From Flavobacteriales bacterium (GTDB lineage Bacteria > Bacteroidota > Bacteroidia > Flavobacteriales_F > PHOS-HE28), in NCBI GenBank assembly GCA_026129465.1, contig JAHCIA010000001.1, positions 3,431,583 through 3,495,582 of the forward strand: a stretch of DNA of 64,000 bases. Direction: 5' to 3'. Positions 27,916-37,806 of the stretch are shown in pieces. The first letter of the stretch is position 1; each line of letters begins with the position of its first letter. The notes under the pieces are model-generated. The model had not been told where the DNA came from. It did no database searches and saw only the letters and a program-made list of their open reading frames with translations. Both the position numbers and the translations under genes were made by a program.

Positions 27916-28033
27916 GTGCTTGGATCGCTGGCTCGCGCAAAGGAAGGGGAAAACCAGTGTGCGGATCAAGGTGGTGCCGCACGGCACGTCATGCGCCAGG
28001 CGGTCGTCCGGCGAGGTCGCCGACGAATATGGG

Positions 28034-29260
28034 TCACGCTCTGGCGCTGGCGGTATCGGCTCGGCGCACAGTGCCGGGATACTCCTCCAACGCCTTGCGC
28101 AGGCACGCCACCGCGCGCTGCAACAGCGGCTGCTCCAGCACATAGGCCAGGCGCACCTGTTGTTTGCCGGTGGCCGGTTCGGCATAGAAGCCGCTGCATG
28201 GGGCCATCATCACCGTATGGCCTTCGTGGCTGAAGGATTCCAGCAGCCACTGGCAGAAGATGTCGGCGTCGTCGATGGGCAATTCGGCCACGCAATAGAA
28301 GGCGCCCTTGGGCTTGGGGCAGGTCACGCCTGGGACGGTGTTGAGACCATCCACCAGGATGTCGCGACGCTGAACGTATTCGTTCACCACCTGATCGAAG
28401 TAGGTCCGGGGAGTGCGCAGCGCGGCTTCGCTGGCGATCTGCCCGAAGGTGGGCGGGCTCAGCCGGGCCTGGGCGAACTTCAGCACCGTGGCGTACAATT
28501 CCTTGTTGCGCGTGATGAAGGCCCCCACGCGCGCGCCGCACATGCTGTAGCGTTTGCTCACGCTGTCCACCAGCACCACATGCTGGTCCAGGCCGGGCAG
28601 CGTCATCGCGCTCACGTGCTTGGCGCCATCGTAGCAGAACTCGCGATACACCTCGTCGGCGAAGAGGAACAGATCATGCTTCAGCACGATGCCCCGCAGG
28701 GTGTCCAGTTCGGCCTGGCTGTAGAGGTAGCCGGTGGGGTTGCCGGGGTTGCAGATGAGGATGCCCTTGGTGCGCGGGGTGATCAAGGCCTCGAAAGCGT
28801 CGATCGGGGGCAGCGCGAATCCATCGTGGATGCTGCTGCGCACGGGTACCACCTTCACACCGGCGGCGATCGCGAAGCTGTTGTAGTTGGCGTAGTAGGG
28901 TTCGGGTATGATCAGTTCATCGCCCGGCTCGAAGCAGGCCATGATGCCATAGAGCAATGCTTCACTGCCACCATTGGTGACGATGATGTCCTCGTGTGTG
29001 ACGTGGATGCCGTGCTGCTCGTAATAGGCCGCCAGCCCGCGGCGGTAGCTCTCATAGCCCGCCGAGTGGCTGTACTCGATCACGGTGCGGTCCAGGTTCC
29101 GTATAGCGTCCAGGGCCACTTCCGGTGTGGCGATGTCGGGCTGCCCGATGTTGAGGTGGATCACCTTGGTGCCGCGCGCTTTGGCGGCTTCGGCGAAGGG
29201 CACCAGCTTGCGGATGGGAGAGGCGGGCATCAGGCGCCCCTTGGCTGAGATGGCTGGCAT
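28034..29260 (-). CDS. PLP-dependent aminotransferase
   Basis: A 408-residue class I/II enzyme with [29 protein letters not shown], the contact motif [27 protein letters not shown], and PLP lysine in [16 protein letters not shown]. It is distinct from the AspC-like gene upstream; the SKRYSMCG form is typical of Bacteroidota aminotransferases of uncertain substrate. Transcribed alone. Confidence 0.87.
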   Translation of the reverse strand: MPAISAKGRLMPASPIRKLVPFAEAAKARGTKVIHLNIGQPDIATPEVALDAIRNLDRTVIEYSHSAGYESYRRGLAAYYEQHGIHVTHEDIIVTNGGSEALLYGIMACFEPGDELIIPEPYYANYNSFAIAAGVKVVPVRSSIHDGFALPPIDAFEALITPRTKGILICNPGNPTGYLYSQAELDTLRGIVLKHDLFLFADEVYREFCYDGAKHVSAMTLPGLDQHVVLVDSVSKRYSMCGARVGAFITRNKELYATVLKFAQARLSPPTFGQIASEAALRTPRTYFDQVVNEYVQRRDILVDGLNTVPGVTCPKPKGAFYCVAELPIDDADIFCQWLLESFSHEGHTVMMAPCSGFYAEPATGKQQVRLAYVLEQPLLQRAVACLRKALEEYPGTVRRADTASARA

Positions 29261-29324
29261 GGCGTATCAGGGAATGGGCTGCGAAGATCGCGTTTCGCCG
29301 GTGGTAATGCCCCGAAAGAAGAAC

Positions 29325-29343
29325 CCCCGCCTTGGGGGCGGGG
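29325..29343 (-). terminator. rho-independent terminator after the DUF1573 genes
   Basis: On the minus strand CCCCGCC pairs with GGCGGGG across a 5-nt loop and is followed by GTTCTTCTTTC. It lies 33 nt past the stop of the downstream DUF1573 gene. Confidence 0.65.
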
Positions 29344-29376
29344 ATCCGAGGGGGATGCGGTCGTGGACCGCGGGGA

Positions 29377-29832
29377 TCAGTTGTTCACAGGGGCCATCGG
29401 GCTCTGCTCCTTCATGGGCGAAGCGGGCGTTTCGGCGCTGGCTTCCACCGTGCCCTTGATGCGCACGATCTTCTCCGGTGCGTTCACCGCGTTGCTGCTG
29501 ATGGTGACGCTCTTGTTGATCGGCCCCACGCGCTTGGTGTCGTACTTCACCGTGATGGTGGTCTTCTGGCCGGGCTTGATGGGCTCGGTCTCGCACTTGG
29601 GCACCGTGCAGCCGCAGCTGCCCTTGCAGTTGGTGAGGATCAGCGGGGCGTCGCCGGTGTTGGTCACCGTGAATTCGCAGGTGCCGTTGGCGCCCTGGGG
29701 GATCGTGCCGTAATCGTGCACTTCCTTGTCCACCGAGATCATCGGACCGGAGCCGCCCACGGGCTTGGCGTCTTGGGCGGTCGCCATGGCGGCCATGGCG
29801 AGGAAGGCGAAGGAGGAAAGGAGGGTTTTCAT
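29377..29832 (-). CDS. secreted DUF1573 protein
   Basis: A 151-residue protein with a signal peptide (FAFLAMAAMATAQ) and one DUF1573 immunoglobulin-like domain: VHDYGTIPQGANGTCEFTVTNTGDAPLIL, then a CKGSCGC cluster, then TITVKYDTKRVGPINKSVTISSNA. It has its own -7 box and is a close tandem paralogue of the next gene of identical length. DUF1573 proteins are abundant periplasmic or surface proteins in Bacteroidota; function unknown. Confidence 0.87.
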   Translation of the reverse strand: MKTLLSSFAFLAMAAMATAQDAKPVGGSGPMISVDKEVHDYGTIPQGANGTCEFTVTNTGDAPLILTNCKGSCGCTVPKCETEPIKPGQKTTITVKYDTKRVGPINKSVTISSNAVNAPEKIVRIKGTVEASAETPASPMKEQSPMAPVNN

Positions 29833-29855
29833 GGTCGTTGGTTGGCTTGCGGATC

Positions 29856-29863
29856 CAAAGCTA
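29856..29863 (-). promoter_or_regulatory. -7 box TAGCTTTG for the first DUF1573 gene
   Basis: The minus strand reads TAGCTTTG 23 nt before the ATG, an exact TAnnTTTG match. Confidence 0.55.
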
Positions 29864-29909
29864 TCGGGTCGTTCCAGCGGGTGGGTGAACATTAACATCC
29901 GATCAACGA

Positions 29910-30365
29910 TCAGCGCTTCTCGGCCGGGACGTTCGCCCCACGTTGCTGCTCGGGTGCGGCGCCGGTGGGATCCTCCACGGTGCCCTTGATCATCACCTGC
30001 AGGGTGCGGATGTTGGTGGCGTTGCTGTTGATGGTCACCGTCTTGTTGATCGGTCCCACGCGCTGGGTGTCGTATTGCACCACGATCTCGCTCTTGCCGC
30101 CGGGTTTGATCGGGGCCGTATCGCAGGTGGGTACGGTACAGCCGCAGCTGCCCTGGCAGTTGGTGAGGAGCAGCGGGGCGTCGCCGGTATTGGTCACCAC
30201 GAAAACACCACGGCCGTTGGCACCCTTCTGGATCGTGCCATAGTCGTATACCATCTGGTCCACCTCGATCATGGGGCCGTTGCCTCCCACGGGCTTGGCA
30301 TTGGGCTGGGCGAAGGCTGAGGTGGTCAGCATCGCGGCGGCGGTGAAGAGCAGGGCTTTGGTCAT
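29910..30365 (-). CDS. secreted DUF1573 protein, paralogue
   Basis: A 151-residue protein with a signal peptide (ALLFTAAAMLTTSAFAQ) and the same domain as its neighbour (VYDYGTIQKGANGRGVFVVTNTGDAPLLL, CQGSCGC, VVQYDTQRVGPINKTVTINSNAT). The C-terminus differs (EQQRGANVPAEKR). A -7-like box TACCTTCG lies at 30395-30402 on the minus strand. Tandem duplication of the pair is evident. Confidence 0.87.
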   Translation of the reverse strand: MTKALLFTAAAMLTTSAFAQPNAKPVGGNGPMIEVDQMVYDYGTIQKGANGRGVFVVTNTGDAPLLLTNCQGSCGCTVPTCDTAPIKPGGKSEIVVQYDTQRVGPINKTVTINSNATNIRTLQVMIKGTVEDPTGAAPEQQRGANVPAEKR

Positions 30366-30394
30366 GGTCGTGGCCGGGTTTGCCGTTACAACGC

Positions 30395-30402
30395 CGAAGG
30401 TA
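30395..30402 (-). promoter_or_regulatory. -7-like box TACCTTCG for the second DUF1573 gene
   Basis: It differs from TAnnTTTG only by C for the third T. The same TTCG variant recurs before katG, ppx, higB and the icmF copy, so it may be a regular form in this genome. Confidence 0.45.
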
Positions 30403-30583
30403 TCCGCGCCGGTTGCCCGTGTTTTGGGCCTTAACAGCACTTTAACAGCGATGGGCATGTCGGGCCGCACGCTGGGCCGGCGCCGGCTGCGGGTTGAGAT
30501 GGTCTTGGGGGTCGCCACATGGCATGGACACCGTGCTTCAGCGTTCGAGACGGCGTCCAATCCCTCAACCTCCAACGGCCAAG

Positions 30584-30591
30584 TACTTTTG
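30584..30591 (+). promoter_or_regulatory. -7 box TACTTTTG for valS
   Basis: An exact TAnnTTTG match ending 8 nt before the valS ATG, implying a very short leader. No -33 TTTG at 19 nt. Confidence 0.5.
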
Positions 30592-30599
30592 CCACCCCC

Positions 30600-33233
30600 A
30601 TGAGCGAAACCGACATCCCCAAACGCTTCGAACCCGCCGCCAGCGAGGCGAAGTGGTATGCCCACTGGATGGACAAGGGCTACTTCCGCAGTGTGCCGGA
30701 CGAGCGTGAGCCTTACACCGTGGTGATCCCGCCGCCCAACGTGACGGGCGTGTTGCACATGGGGCACATGCTCAACAACACCATCCAGGATGTGCTGGTG
30801 CGCCGCGCCCGCATGCTGGGGAAGAACGCCTGCTGGGTGCCCGGCACTGACCACGCCTCCATCGCCACCGAGGCCAAGGTGGTCCGCATGCTGCAGGAGC
30901 AGGGGATCAAGAAGGGCGAGATCGGCCGGGAGAAATTCCTGGAGCATGCCTTTGCCTGGAAGGAGAAGTATGGCGGGGTGATCCTGGAGCAATTGAAGAA
31001 GCTCGGTGCCAGCTGCGACTGGGAACGCACGCGCTTCACCATGGAGCCCGACCTCAGCGAGGCCGTCATCGACGTGTTCATCGACCTGCACAGCAAGGGC
31101 CTCGTCTATCGCGGCCTGCGCATGGTGAACTGGGACCCCCAGGCCCTCACCGCCGTGAGCGATGAGGAGGTGATCCACAAGGAGGTGAACTCCAGGTTGT
31201 ATCACGTACGCTACAAGGTGGAAGGCACGGCCGATGAATGGGTGACCATCGCCACCACGCGCCCCGAGACCATCCTCGGTGATACCGCCGTGGCCGTGCA
31301 TCCGGAGGATGAGCGCTACGCCCAACTGAAAGGCAGGCGTGTGCTCGTGCCGTTGATCGGGCGCAGCATCCCGGTGATCTTCGATGAGTACGTGGAGCGC
31401 GAGTTCGGCACCGGTGCCTTGAAGGTGACACCCGCGCACGACGTGAACGACCACGAGCTTGGGAAGAAGCACGGCCTGGAGACCATCGACATCCTGGAGC
31501 CCAACGGCACGCTGAGCGCCGCAGCGCAACTGTACGTGGGCGAGGACCGCTTCGCCGTGCGCAAGAAGATCGTGAAGGACCTGGAGGAGCAGGGCCACCT
31601 GGTGAAGGTGGAGGACATCAGGAACAAGGTGGGCTACAGCGAGCGCACCGATGCGGTGATCGAGCCGCGCCTCAGCCTGCAATGGTTCGTGAAGATGGCC
31701 GAGCTCGCCAAGCCCGCGCTGGAGGTGGTGCGCGATGGCCGCGTGAAGCTGCATCCGCAGAAGTTCGCCAACACCTACACGTACTGGATGGAGAACGTGC
31801 GCGACTGGTGCATCAGCCGCCAGCTGTGGTGGGGGCAGCGCGTGCCGGCATGGTACAATGAGCACGGCGATGTGGCCGTGTGCAGGACCGAGGCCGAGGC
31901 CATCGCGCAGTTCAAAGCGGCGGGCCGGAGCACCACCGGCATCAGGCAGGACGACGACGTGGTGGACACATGGTTCAGCAGTTGGCTGTGGCCCATCAGC
32001 GTGTTCGACGGTTTCAAGGACCCGGTGAACAAGGACATCAAGTACTACTACCCCACCAACGACCTGGTGACCGCACCCGAGATCCTCTTCTTCTGGGTGG
32101 CGCGCATGATCATGGCGGGCATGGAGTACAGGCACGAGGTGCCCTTCAAGAACGTGTACCTCACCGGCATCGTGCGCGACAAGCAAGGCCGCAAGATGAG
32201 CAAGAGCCTGGGCAACAGCCCCGACCCGCTGGAGCTGATCGAGAAGTTCGGCGCCGATGGCGTGCGCACCGGCATGCTCTTCTCCTCACCGGCCGGCAAC
32301 GACCTGCCCTTCGATGAGAGCCTCTGCGAGCAGGGCCGCAACTTCAGCAACAAGATCTGGAACGCGTTCAGGCTGGTGAAGGGTTGGCACATCGCGGATC
32401 AGGAACAGTCCGAAGCGAACGCCGCCGCCGTGGCCTGGATGCGCAGCCGGGTGCAGCGCGCCACCACCGAACTCGATGGCCTCTACGACCAGTTCCGCAT
32501 CAGCGAGGCCTTGATGACCACCTACAAGCTGATCTGGGACGACCTGTGCAGCTGGTACCTGGAGAGCATCAAACCGCCCTTCGTGGACGGCGTGGCGCAG
32601 CCGATCGATGCCGCCACCCACGAGGCCACCATCGCGCTCTTCGAGGATGTGCTGAAGCTGCTGCACCCCTACATGCCCTTCCTCACCGAGGAGTTGTGGC
32701 ACCACCTGCGTGCGCGCAAGGAAGGGGAGGACATCATCGTGGCCGCGTGGCCGAAGGGTGGCGAAGGCGATGCGAAGCTGGAGGCCGAGGTGAAGCACGC
32801 GTTCGATCTGGTGAGCGCCGTGCGCAACACGCGCAACGAGCGCGGCATGAGCCCGAAGGATGCGCTGGACATACAGGTATGCGGCACCGCACCGATGCGC
32901 GCAGGAGTGTCCGCCCTGGTGAACAAGCTGGCCAACGTGGGTGCCATCACCGCCGTGGAGAAGGCCGGCGAGGGTGCCGTGACCTTCCTCGTGGGCACCA
33001 CCGAGTATGCCATCGACCTGGGCAGCAACGTGGACCCCGCCGCTGAAGCGAAGAAGGCCGAGGAGGAACTCACCTACCTGCGCGGATTCCTGGCCAGCGT
33101 GGACAAGAAGCTGGGCAACGAGCGCTTCGTGGCCGGTGCGCCGCCGCAGGTGCTGGAGAACGAGCGAAGGAAGAAGGCGGACGCCGAGGCGAAGATCAAG
33201 GCGCTGGAGGAGCGGTTGGCGGTGTTGCGGTGA
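30600..33233 (+). CDS. valS: valine--tRNA ligase
   Basis: An 877-residue class I synthetase. The HIGH motif appears in PPPNVTGVLHMGHML and KMSKS in GRKMSKSLGNSPDP. The editing domain is present (TTRPETILGDTAVAVHPED), along with the anticodon-binding part and the C-terminal coiled-coil arm (EEELTYLRGFLASVDKKLGNERF ... DAEAKIKALEERLAVLR). The ATG at 30600 is the family start. The last 54 nt are copied almost perfectly at 37745-37798. Confidence 0.97.
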   Translation: MSETDIPKRFEPAASEAKWYAHWMDKGYFRSVPDEREPYTVVIPPPNVTGVLHMGHMLNNTIQDVLVRRARMLGKNACWVPGTDHASIATEAKVVRMLQEQGIKKGEIGREKFLEHAFAWKEKYGGVILEQLKKLGASCDWERTRFTMEPDLSEAVIDVFIDLHSKGLVYRGLRMVNWDPQALTAVSDEEVIHKEVNSRLYHVRYKVEGTADEWVTIATTRPETILGDTAVAVHPEDERYAQLKGRRVLVPLIGRSIPVIFDEYVEREFGTGALKVTPAHDVNDHELGKKHGLETIDILEPNGTLSAAAQLYVGEDRFAVRKKIVKDLEEQGHLVKVEDIRNKVGYSERTDAVIEPRLSLQWFVKMAELAKPALEVVRDGRVKLHPQKFANTYTYWMENVRDWCISRQLWWGQRVPAWYNEHGDVAVCRTEAEAIAQFKAAGRSTTGIRQDDDVVDTWFSSWLWPISVFDGFKDPVNKDIKYYYPTNDLVTAPEILFFWVARMIMAGMEYRHEVPFKNVYLTGIVRDKQGRKMSKSLGNSPDPLELIEKFGADGVRTGMLFSSPAGNDLPFDESLCEQGRNFSNKIWNAFRLVKGWHIADQEQSEANAAAVAWMRSRVQRATTELDGLYDQFRISEALMTTYKLIWDDLCSWYLESIKPPFVDGVAQPIDAATHEATIALFEDVLKLLHPYMPFLTEELWHHLRARKEGEDIIVAAWPKGGEGDAKLEAEVKHAFDLVSAVRNTRNERGMSPKDALDIQVCGTAPMRAGVSALVNKLANVGAITAVEKAGEGAVTFLVGTTEYAIDLGSNVDPAAEAKKAEEELTYLRGFLASVDKKLGNERFVAGAPPQVLENERRKKADAEAKIKALEERLAVLR
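33180..33233 (+). repeat. valS 3'-end repeat, left copy
   Basis: The last 54 nt of valS, coding DAEAKIKALEERLAVLR and the TGA stop. The matching right copy is at 37745-37798 in the same orientation, differing at one base. Confidence 0.93.
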
Positions 33234-33426
33234 GGCGATCCAACGGAACGATCACGGCATCCTCCAGTATTGGGCCGTGAGGCGTGCAGCGCGGAGTACC
33301 ATCGCCCGCTCCGTGGGATGGTAGGCATTCTTCAGGGTGCCGTGGTTATAACCTTGGTTATATTGATGAAGCACTTGTACCGGGATAGGTTCGGGGTGTA
33401 CCAACGCGCCGATATCCAAACACCCG

Positions 33427-36400
33427 ATGGCCATGCGGCAAGTCCTACCCCTTATCCTCGTACTCTTGGGCCTGCAGCACCTGCACGCCCAGCGCTTCAT
33501 CGGCCTTGAAGTGGCCAGTGGCAGTGTTCGTGACCAGGCCAACACCAACTTCCCCATGGCCAGCAACGCAGCCGGGGAGGTGTATTGCGCGGTCCCCTTC
33601 TACGAGCCCGTCACCATCGGGAGTACCACGTTGGATCCGGTCCAGAGCCAATTCGATGACATCGCCCTTGTCAAGCTCTCGCCCACCGGGGAGGTGATCT
33701 GGGCCAAGGCTTTCGGCAGCAACAACAGCGACATCCCGCTTCGGCTTGCAGTGGACGGGCTGGGACAGGTGTATGTGAGCTGGACATGCGGCAATGGCGT
33801 CAGCTACTACTTCGACGAGACCGGAACAAATACCAACTTCCCCAACATCGGCGCGCCCTTCTACGGATTCACTTGTTTCTCCGCGGATGGTCTCACGCTA
33901 TGGCATGAGCCCGGCGCGTTCGGGTCGCCTCAACTTGCTGCCAGCACGGATGAGCCCGGCGTATTCGCCGTGGACCAAGGGGCGATCCGCCGGCTGAACG
34001 CGCAGGGCGATGTGCTCTGGCAGGTGGTGCCACAACCGGCGAACAGTCTCGTTCCCATGAGCGTGACGGTGGCGGGTGACAAGCTGGCCATCGGTGGATA
34101 TGGCGGCCACAATATGGAGATGGTGACGGTGGATACAGTGACCACGAACGTGCAATACTTGCAAGGTGGTGTTGTCTTCCTAATGGACACCTCCGGCTCG
34201 GCGCTGTGGGGGCGATCAGTTGGAAACTACAATGGCTACGATGAGCGAATTCGTCACATCGCCATCGATCTGGGCGGCAATGCGGTCTATTGCGGGCTCG
34301 ATGCCTACACTGGCTCGTTGAGCTTCGCCGGAAGCACGCTGGTGAACTCTGCGGGCGTGGGCAACAGCATCACACCTGTCTTGAAGTTCGACCTGGAGGG
34401 CAACGAGGTCTGGGGGCGCTTCGCGTCCAGTCCGGGTTCGGCCATCGACCTGAACGCCATGGCCCTCGCACCCGACGGTGGCGTGTGCTTCGGCGGGCGG
34501 ATGGCGCAGTTCCCCGTGGAGTTCGGCAGCATCAGCATCGGCATGACCAATGGCTCGCCGAAGGCCTATCAAGCCAAACTTGATGCGAATGGCGATGCCG
34601 AATGGTTCAAGTATGAAGGGACGCACGGTGGCCCTGGAGTGAACTCCATCATGCGCTGCATGCTTCCACTTGCCGATGGCTCGCTGCTCACGGCCAACTA
34701 TTTCTGGAGCTCGTTCTCACCACCGGTGAAAACCGGCTGCCTTCAAGCCCCGAACCCGAACAACCAGGGCATGTACTTCAGCCGCGTGGATCCGAACGAC
34801 ACGGAACCGCAGCCCGATGCGCTGTTCACCCACAGCATGAGCGGCGACCTCTTCTTCGGCCGCGCGTCGGAGCAGGAGCTCCCCACCACCTTCAGCTGGA
34901 CCTTCGGCGATGGCGGCACCGCGGTGGGCGAAGGCGTGGCGCACGTGTTCCCCGATGTGGGCAGTTTCGAGGTGTGCCTGACCGCGAGCAACACCTGCGG
35001 CGCCGCTCAGCACTGCGTCTTTGTGGATCATCCGGGCTTGCGGGCCATCACACCCACCAAGGGCGGACAGGGCGCCATCGTGAGCGCATTGGCTCTCGGC
35101 GGTGGCTTCATGCCAGGTACCACGTGGAAGCTCACGCGCACCGGCGAGGCGGACATCCTGCCGAGCGATGTCACCGTAGGCAATAGCGCCACCGTGTTCG
35201 GCCGCCTGGACCTGCAGGGAGCGGCGCTGGGCCTGTGGAACGTGGAAGCCACCTTGCCTGGCGTTGGCACCTTCACCCTTCCTGAAGCCTTCGAGGTGGA
35301 ACCACTGGAACTGGCGCGCATCAAGGTGAACATCACCGGGCCGATGCAGGGGCGCACTTTCCTGTGGGGGCAGTACAACATCCGTGTGAGCAACACGGGC
35401 AACGAGGACGCCGTGCTGGTGCCGCTGCACATCCGGGTGCCGGATGGCGTGGAGGTGGAATGGTTCCAGCAGGTCATCGACCGGCACAGCGTGCCCAACA
35501 TGGAGAGCCTGAACACCGAATTGGACCAGATCGGAGGCGACTACGACCAGCTGCGGTTCAGCAGCCCGGGTTACGGCATCACGCGCATGGAGATGGTGAT
35601 CCCCGTGGTGGGCGCCAACAACTACAACGACTACATCGTGCGTCTGCGGAGCTTCACGCCGATGCACATCACCCTCACGGCCACGGCCATGAAGCCGCTG
35701 ATCGGCTCGCGTGCGCTTGCGGATGGAACGGTGATGCCGTTGGCCTCGCCCTACACCAACTACATGGAAGTTGCCGCGGAGTGGGTGTACGACAGGACCT
35801 TCCCGCGCGACCAGATCTTCAGTTCGGTACAGAGCGTGATCCGCAACTATGCGACGGGGGCGGGTGGAAGCATCGGTGGCGTCGGCGGCTGGCCCATCGG
35901 CATTCCGAACCCGCCGCCGGGTCAGATCGGTGGCATCGGCGGTGTGAACCTCGGTCCCATCGGGAATAGCGGGGGAAGCGGATCGGGCTATGCCACACCG
36001 CCATTCATCATCACACCTCCGCGTCATTGGGAGCAGAGCGGTCCGCAACCGCCCGTGCCCCCGCCGCCACCGCCACCTCCGGTGGGCCCACCTCCGCCTC
36101 CGCCCGCTGCGCCACCACCGGCACCGGAGTGCGGCTTCAACGGATGCTGCGCGGGAGCGTGTGGTGGTTTCGGCGGCGATTGGCCGTATGGCGACGGCGG
36201 CGGGCAGCAACCCGAAACGCCACCGGAGAACGTGCCCGTGGAACTGCCCCCGCCATCCGAAACTCCTCCACCGCCTCCGCCAGAGACACCACCTGTGGAA
36301 CCAGGTTCGGGAGAGAATGAACCCGAGAAACGTCAACCGATCATCATCCCCCCTGATCCACCTGCCGATCCCGGCGATCCCAACCCCGACGCAGGCTGCT

Positions 36401-37677
36401 ACACCGGCTGTAGCTGCTCCGATGGCGCGGGCAACGCCAGCATGGAGTCCTGCTCCGAATGCGCACCACCGCCCGACGGCACGTGCGACGATGACGACGA
36501 TGGTGGCGACAGCATGAGCATCGACCCCACCTTGGGCGGCAGCTTCGACCCGAACGCCATTCATGGCCCACGGCGCAACGGCGGCAACTACCTGAACAAC
36601 TACCTCAACCATGCCTACACCATCACCTTCGAGAACCTGGCTTCGGCCACGCTGCCCGCGCAGCGCGTGGTGGTGATCGATACGCTCGACCTCGCGCGCT
36701 TCGACGCCCATAGCTTCCGCTTCCTCACCGCCACGGTGGGCGACAGCGCCACGGTGTATCTGGAGCCGCGCGTGTGGAACGGCAACTACCTGATCGACAT
36801 GACGCCGCAGAGCGGGCTCTACGTGGGCATCCATCCGACCTATGACCCAGCCACCGGCATCGTGCGCGTGGAGTACATGAGCATCGACCCGCAGACCATG
36901 GCCTTCCCCACCGATCCGCTCGCAGGTTTCCTGCCGCCGAACACGGTGGCCTATGAAGGCACGGGCAGCCTCTCCTTCATGGTGAACTATCGGGGCGACA
37001 TCGGCCACGGCGATGCGATCAGCACGCGGGCGATCATCTACTTCGATGACAATGAGCCCATCGTCACCAACACGTGGACCAACATCATGGACCGCGTGAA
37101 ACCGACGGGCAGCGTGCAGCTGGAAGTGCTCAACCCCGGCAGCGACACGCTGAGGTTGGTGACCACGGGCATCGACGACCTGAGCGGCCTCGCCTACCAG
37201 CACGTGTTCATCTCGGTGAACGGCCACCAGTTCCGCCGGCTCATCGCCACCACGCAGGACACCATCGGCTATATCGGCTTCCCCGGTGAGAACCTGCGCT
37301 TCTTCAGCCGCGCGGTGGACAAGGCCGGCAATGTGGAGGATTATCCCGTGGAGTACTGGAACAACCCGGATGCCGCGACCGATATCGTCACCTCGATCGC
37401 CTCGCCTAAATGGTCGGGAGAGCTGCGTGCGCAGCCCAACCCTGCTCGCGATGCGTTCACTTGTACGCTCGCACTCCCCGAAGCTGCCGAAGTGCGTATC
37501 GAGTTGCTGGATGCCATGGGCGGACTCGTAATGCGTCCCAACGGCGACCAGCCGGTGCGCCTTGCCAAGGGTGAACATCGCTACACCATTCCTGTGCAGC
37601 ATCTTGCCTCCGGCGTGTACATTCTCAAGGTCGCGCTCCCAAATGGGATCCATGCGACCAAGGTGATGGTGGAGTAG
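33427..37677 (+). CDS. large T9SS surface protein with proline-rich linker
   Basis: A 1416-residue protein with a signal peptide (LPLILVLLGLQHLHAQ). Residues about 20-450 form beta-propeller-like SBBP repeats (LAVDGLGQVYVSW, IAIDLGGNAVYCG, MALAPDGGVCFGG). A PKD domain follows (FSWTFGDGGTAVGEGVAHVFPDVGSFEVCL). Residues about 800-1010 are low-complexity Gly/Pro-rich with poly-Pro runs and a Cys cluster. A repeat-containing stretch with FDDNEPIVTNTW precedes the C-terminal sorting domain (RAQPNPARDAFTCTL ... GVYILKVALPNG). It is the only gene between the two valS 3'-end copies. Confidence 0.85.
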   Translation: MAMRQVLPLILVLLGLQHLHAQRFIGLEVASGSVRDQANTNFPMASNAAGEVYCAVPFYEPVTIGSTTLDPVQSQFDDIALVKLSPTGEVIWAKAFGSNNSDIPLRLAVDGLGQVYVSWTCGNGVSYYFDETGTNTNFPNIGAPFYGFTCFSADGLTLWHEPGAFGSPQLAASTDEPGVFAVDQGAIRRLNAQGDVLWQVVPQPANSLVPMSVTVAGDKLAIGGYGGHNMEMVTVDTVTTNVQYLQGGVVFLMDTSGSALWGRSVGNYNGYDERIRHIAIDLGGNAVYCGLDAYTGSLSFAGSTLVNSAGVGNSITPVLKFDLEGNEVWGRFASSPGSAIDLNAMALAPDGGVCFGGRMAQFPVEFGSISIGMTNGSPKAYQAKLDANGDAEWFKYEGTHGGPGVNSIMRCMLPLADGSLLTANYFWSSFSPPVKTGCLQAPNPNNQGMYFSRVDPNDTEPQPDALFTHSMSGDLFFGRASEQELPTTFSWTFGDGGTAVGEGVAHVFPDVGSFEVCLTASNTCGAAQHCVFVDHPGLRAITPTKGGQGAIVSALALGGGFMPGTTWKLTRTGEADILPSDVTVGNSATVFGRLDLQGAALGLWNVEATLPGVGTFTLPEAFEVEPLELARIKVNITGPMQGRTFLWGQYNIRVSNTGNEDAVLVPLHIRVPDGVEVEWFQQVIDRHSVPNMESLNTELDQIGGDYDQLRFSSPGYGITRMEMVIPVVGANNYNDYIVRLRSFTPMHITLTATAMKPLIGSRALADGTVMPLASPYTNYMEVAAEWVYDRTFPRDQIFSSVQSVIRNYATGAGGSIGGVGGWPIGIPNPPPGQIGGIGGVNLGPIGNSGGSGSGYATPPFIITPPRHWEQSGPQPPVPPPPPPPPVGPPPPPPAAPPPAPECGFNGCCAGACGGFGGDWPYGDGGGQQPETPPENVPVELPPPSETPPPPPPETPPVEPGSGENEPEKRQPIIIPPDPPADPGDPNPDAGCYTGCSCSDGAGNASMESCSECAPPPDGTCDDDDDGGDSMSIDPTLGGSFDPNAIHGPRRNGGNYLNNYLNHAYTITFENLASATLPAQRVVVIDTLDLARFDAHSFRFLTATVGDSATVYLEPRVWNGNYLIDMTPQSGLYVGIHPTYDPATGIVRVEYMSIDPQTMAFPTDPLAGFLPPNTVAYEGTGSLSFMVNYRGDIGHGDAISTRAIIYFDDNEPIVTNTWTNIMDRVKPTGSVQLEVLNPGSDTLRLVTTGIDDLSGLAYQHVFISVNGHQFRRLIATTQDTIGYIGFPGENLRFFSRAVDKAGNVEDYPVEYWNNPDAATDIVTSIASPKWSGELRAQPNPARDAFTCTLALPEAAEVRIELLDAMGGLVMRPNGDQPVRLAKGEHRYTIPVQHLASGVYILKVALPNGIHATKVMVE

Positions 37678-37744
37678 GTCGAGGTCAAGGGGCGGTCTTC
37701 GAGGCCCTGACATTGCCCAGGATCCTTGAAACAGGAAAATGACC

Positions 37745-37798
37745 GACGCCGAAGCGAAGATCAAGGCGCTGGAGGAGCGGTTGGCGGTGTTGCGGTGA
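37745..37798 (+). repeat. valS 3'-end repeat, right copy
   Basis: 53 of 54 bases match the end of valS, stop codon included. It is preceded by ATGACC in frame, so the copy forms a 19-residue open frame. The copy begins and ends abruptly in unrelated sequence. Confidence 0.93.
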
Positions 37799-37806
37799 TC
37801 ACCAGG

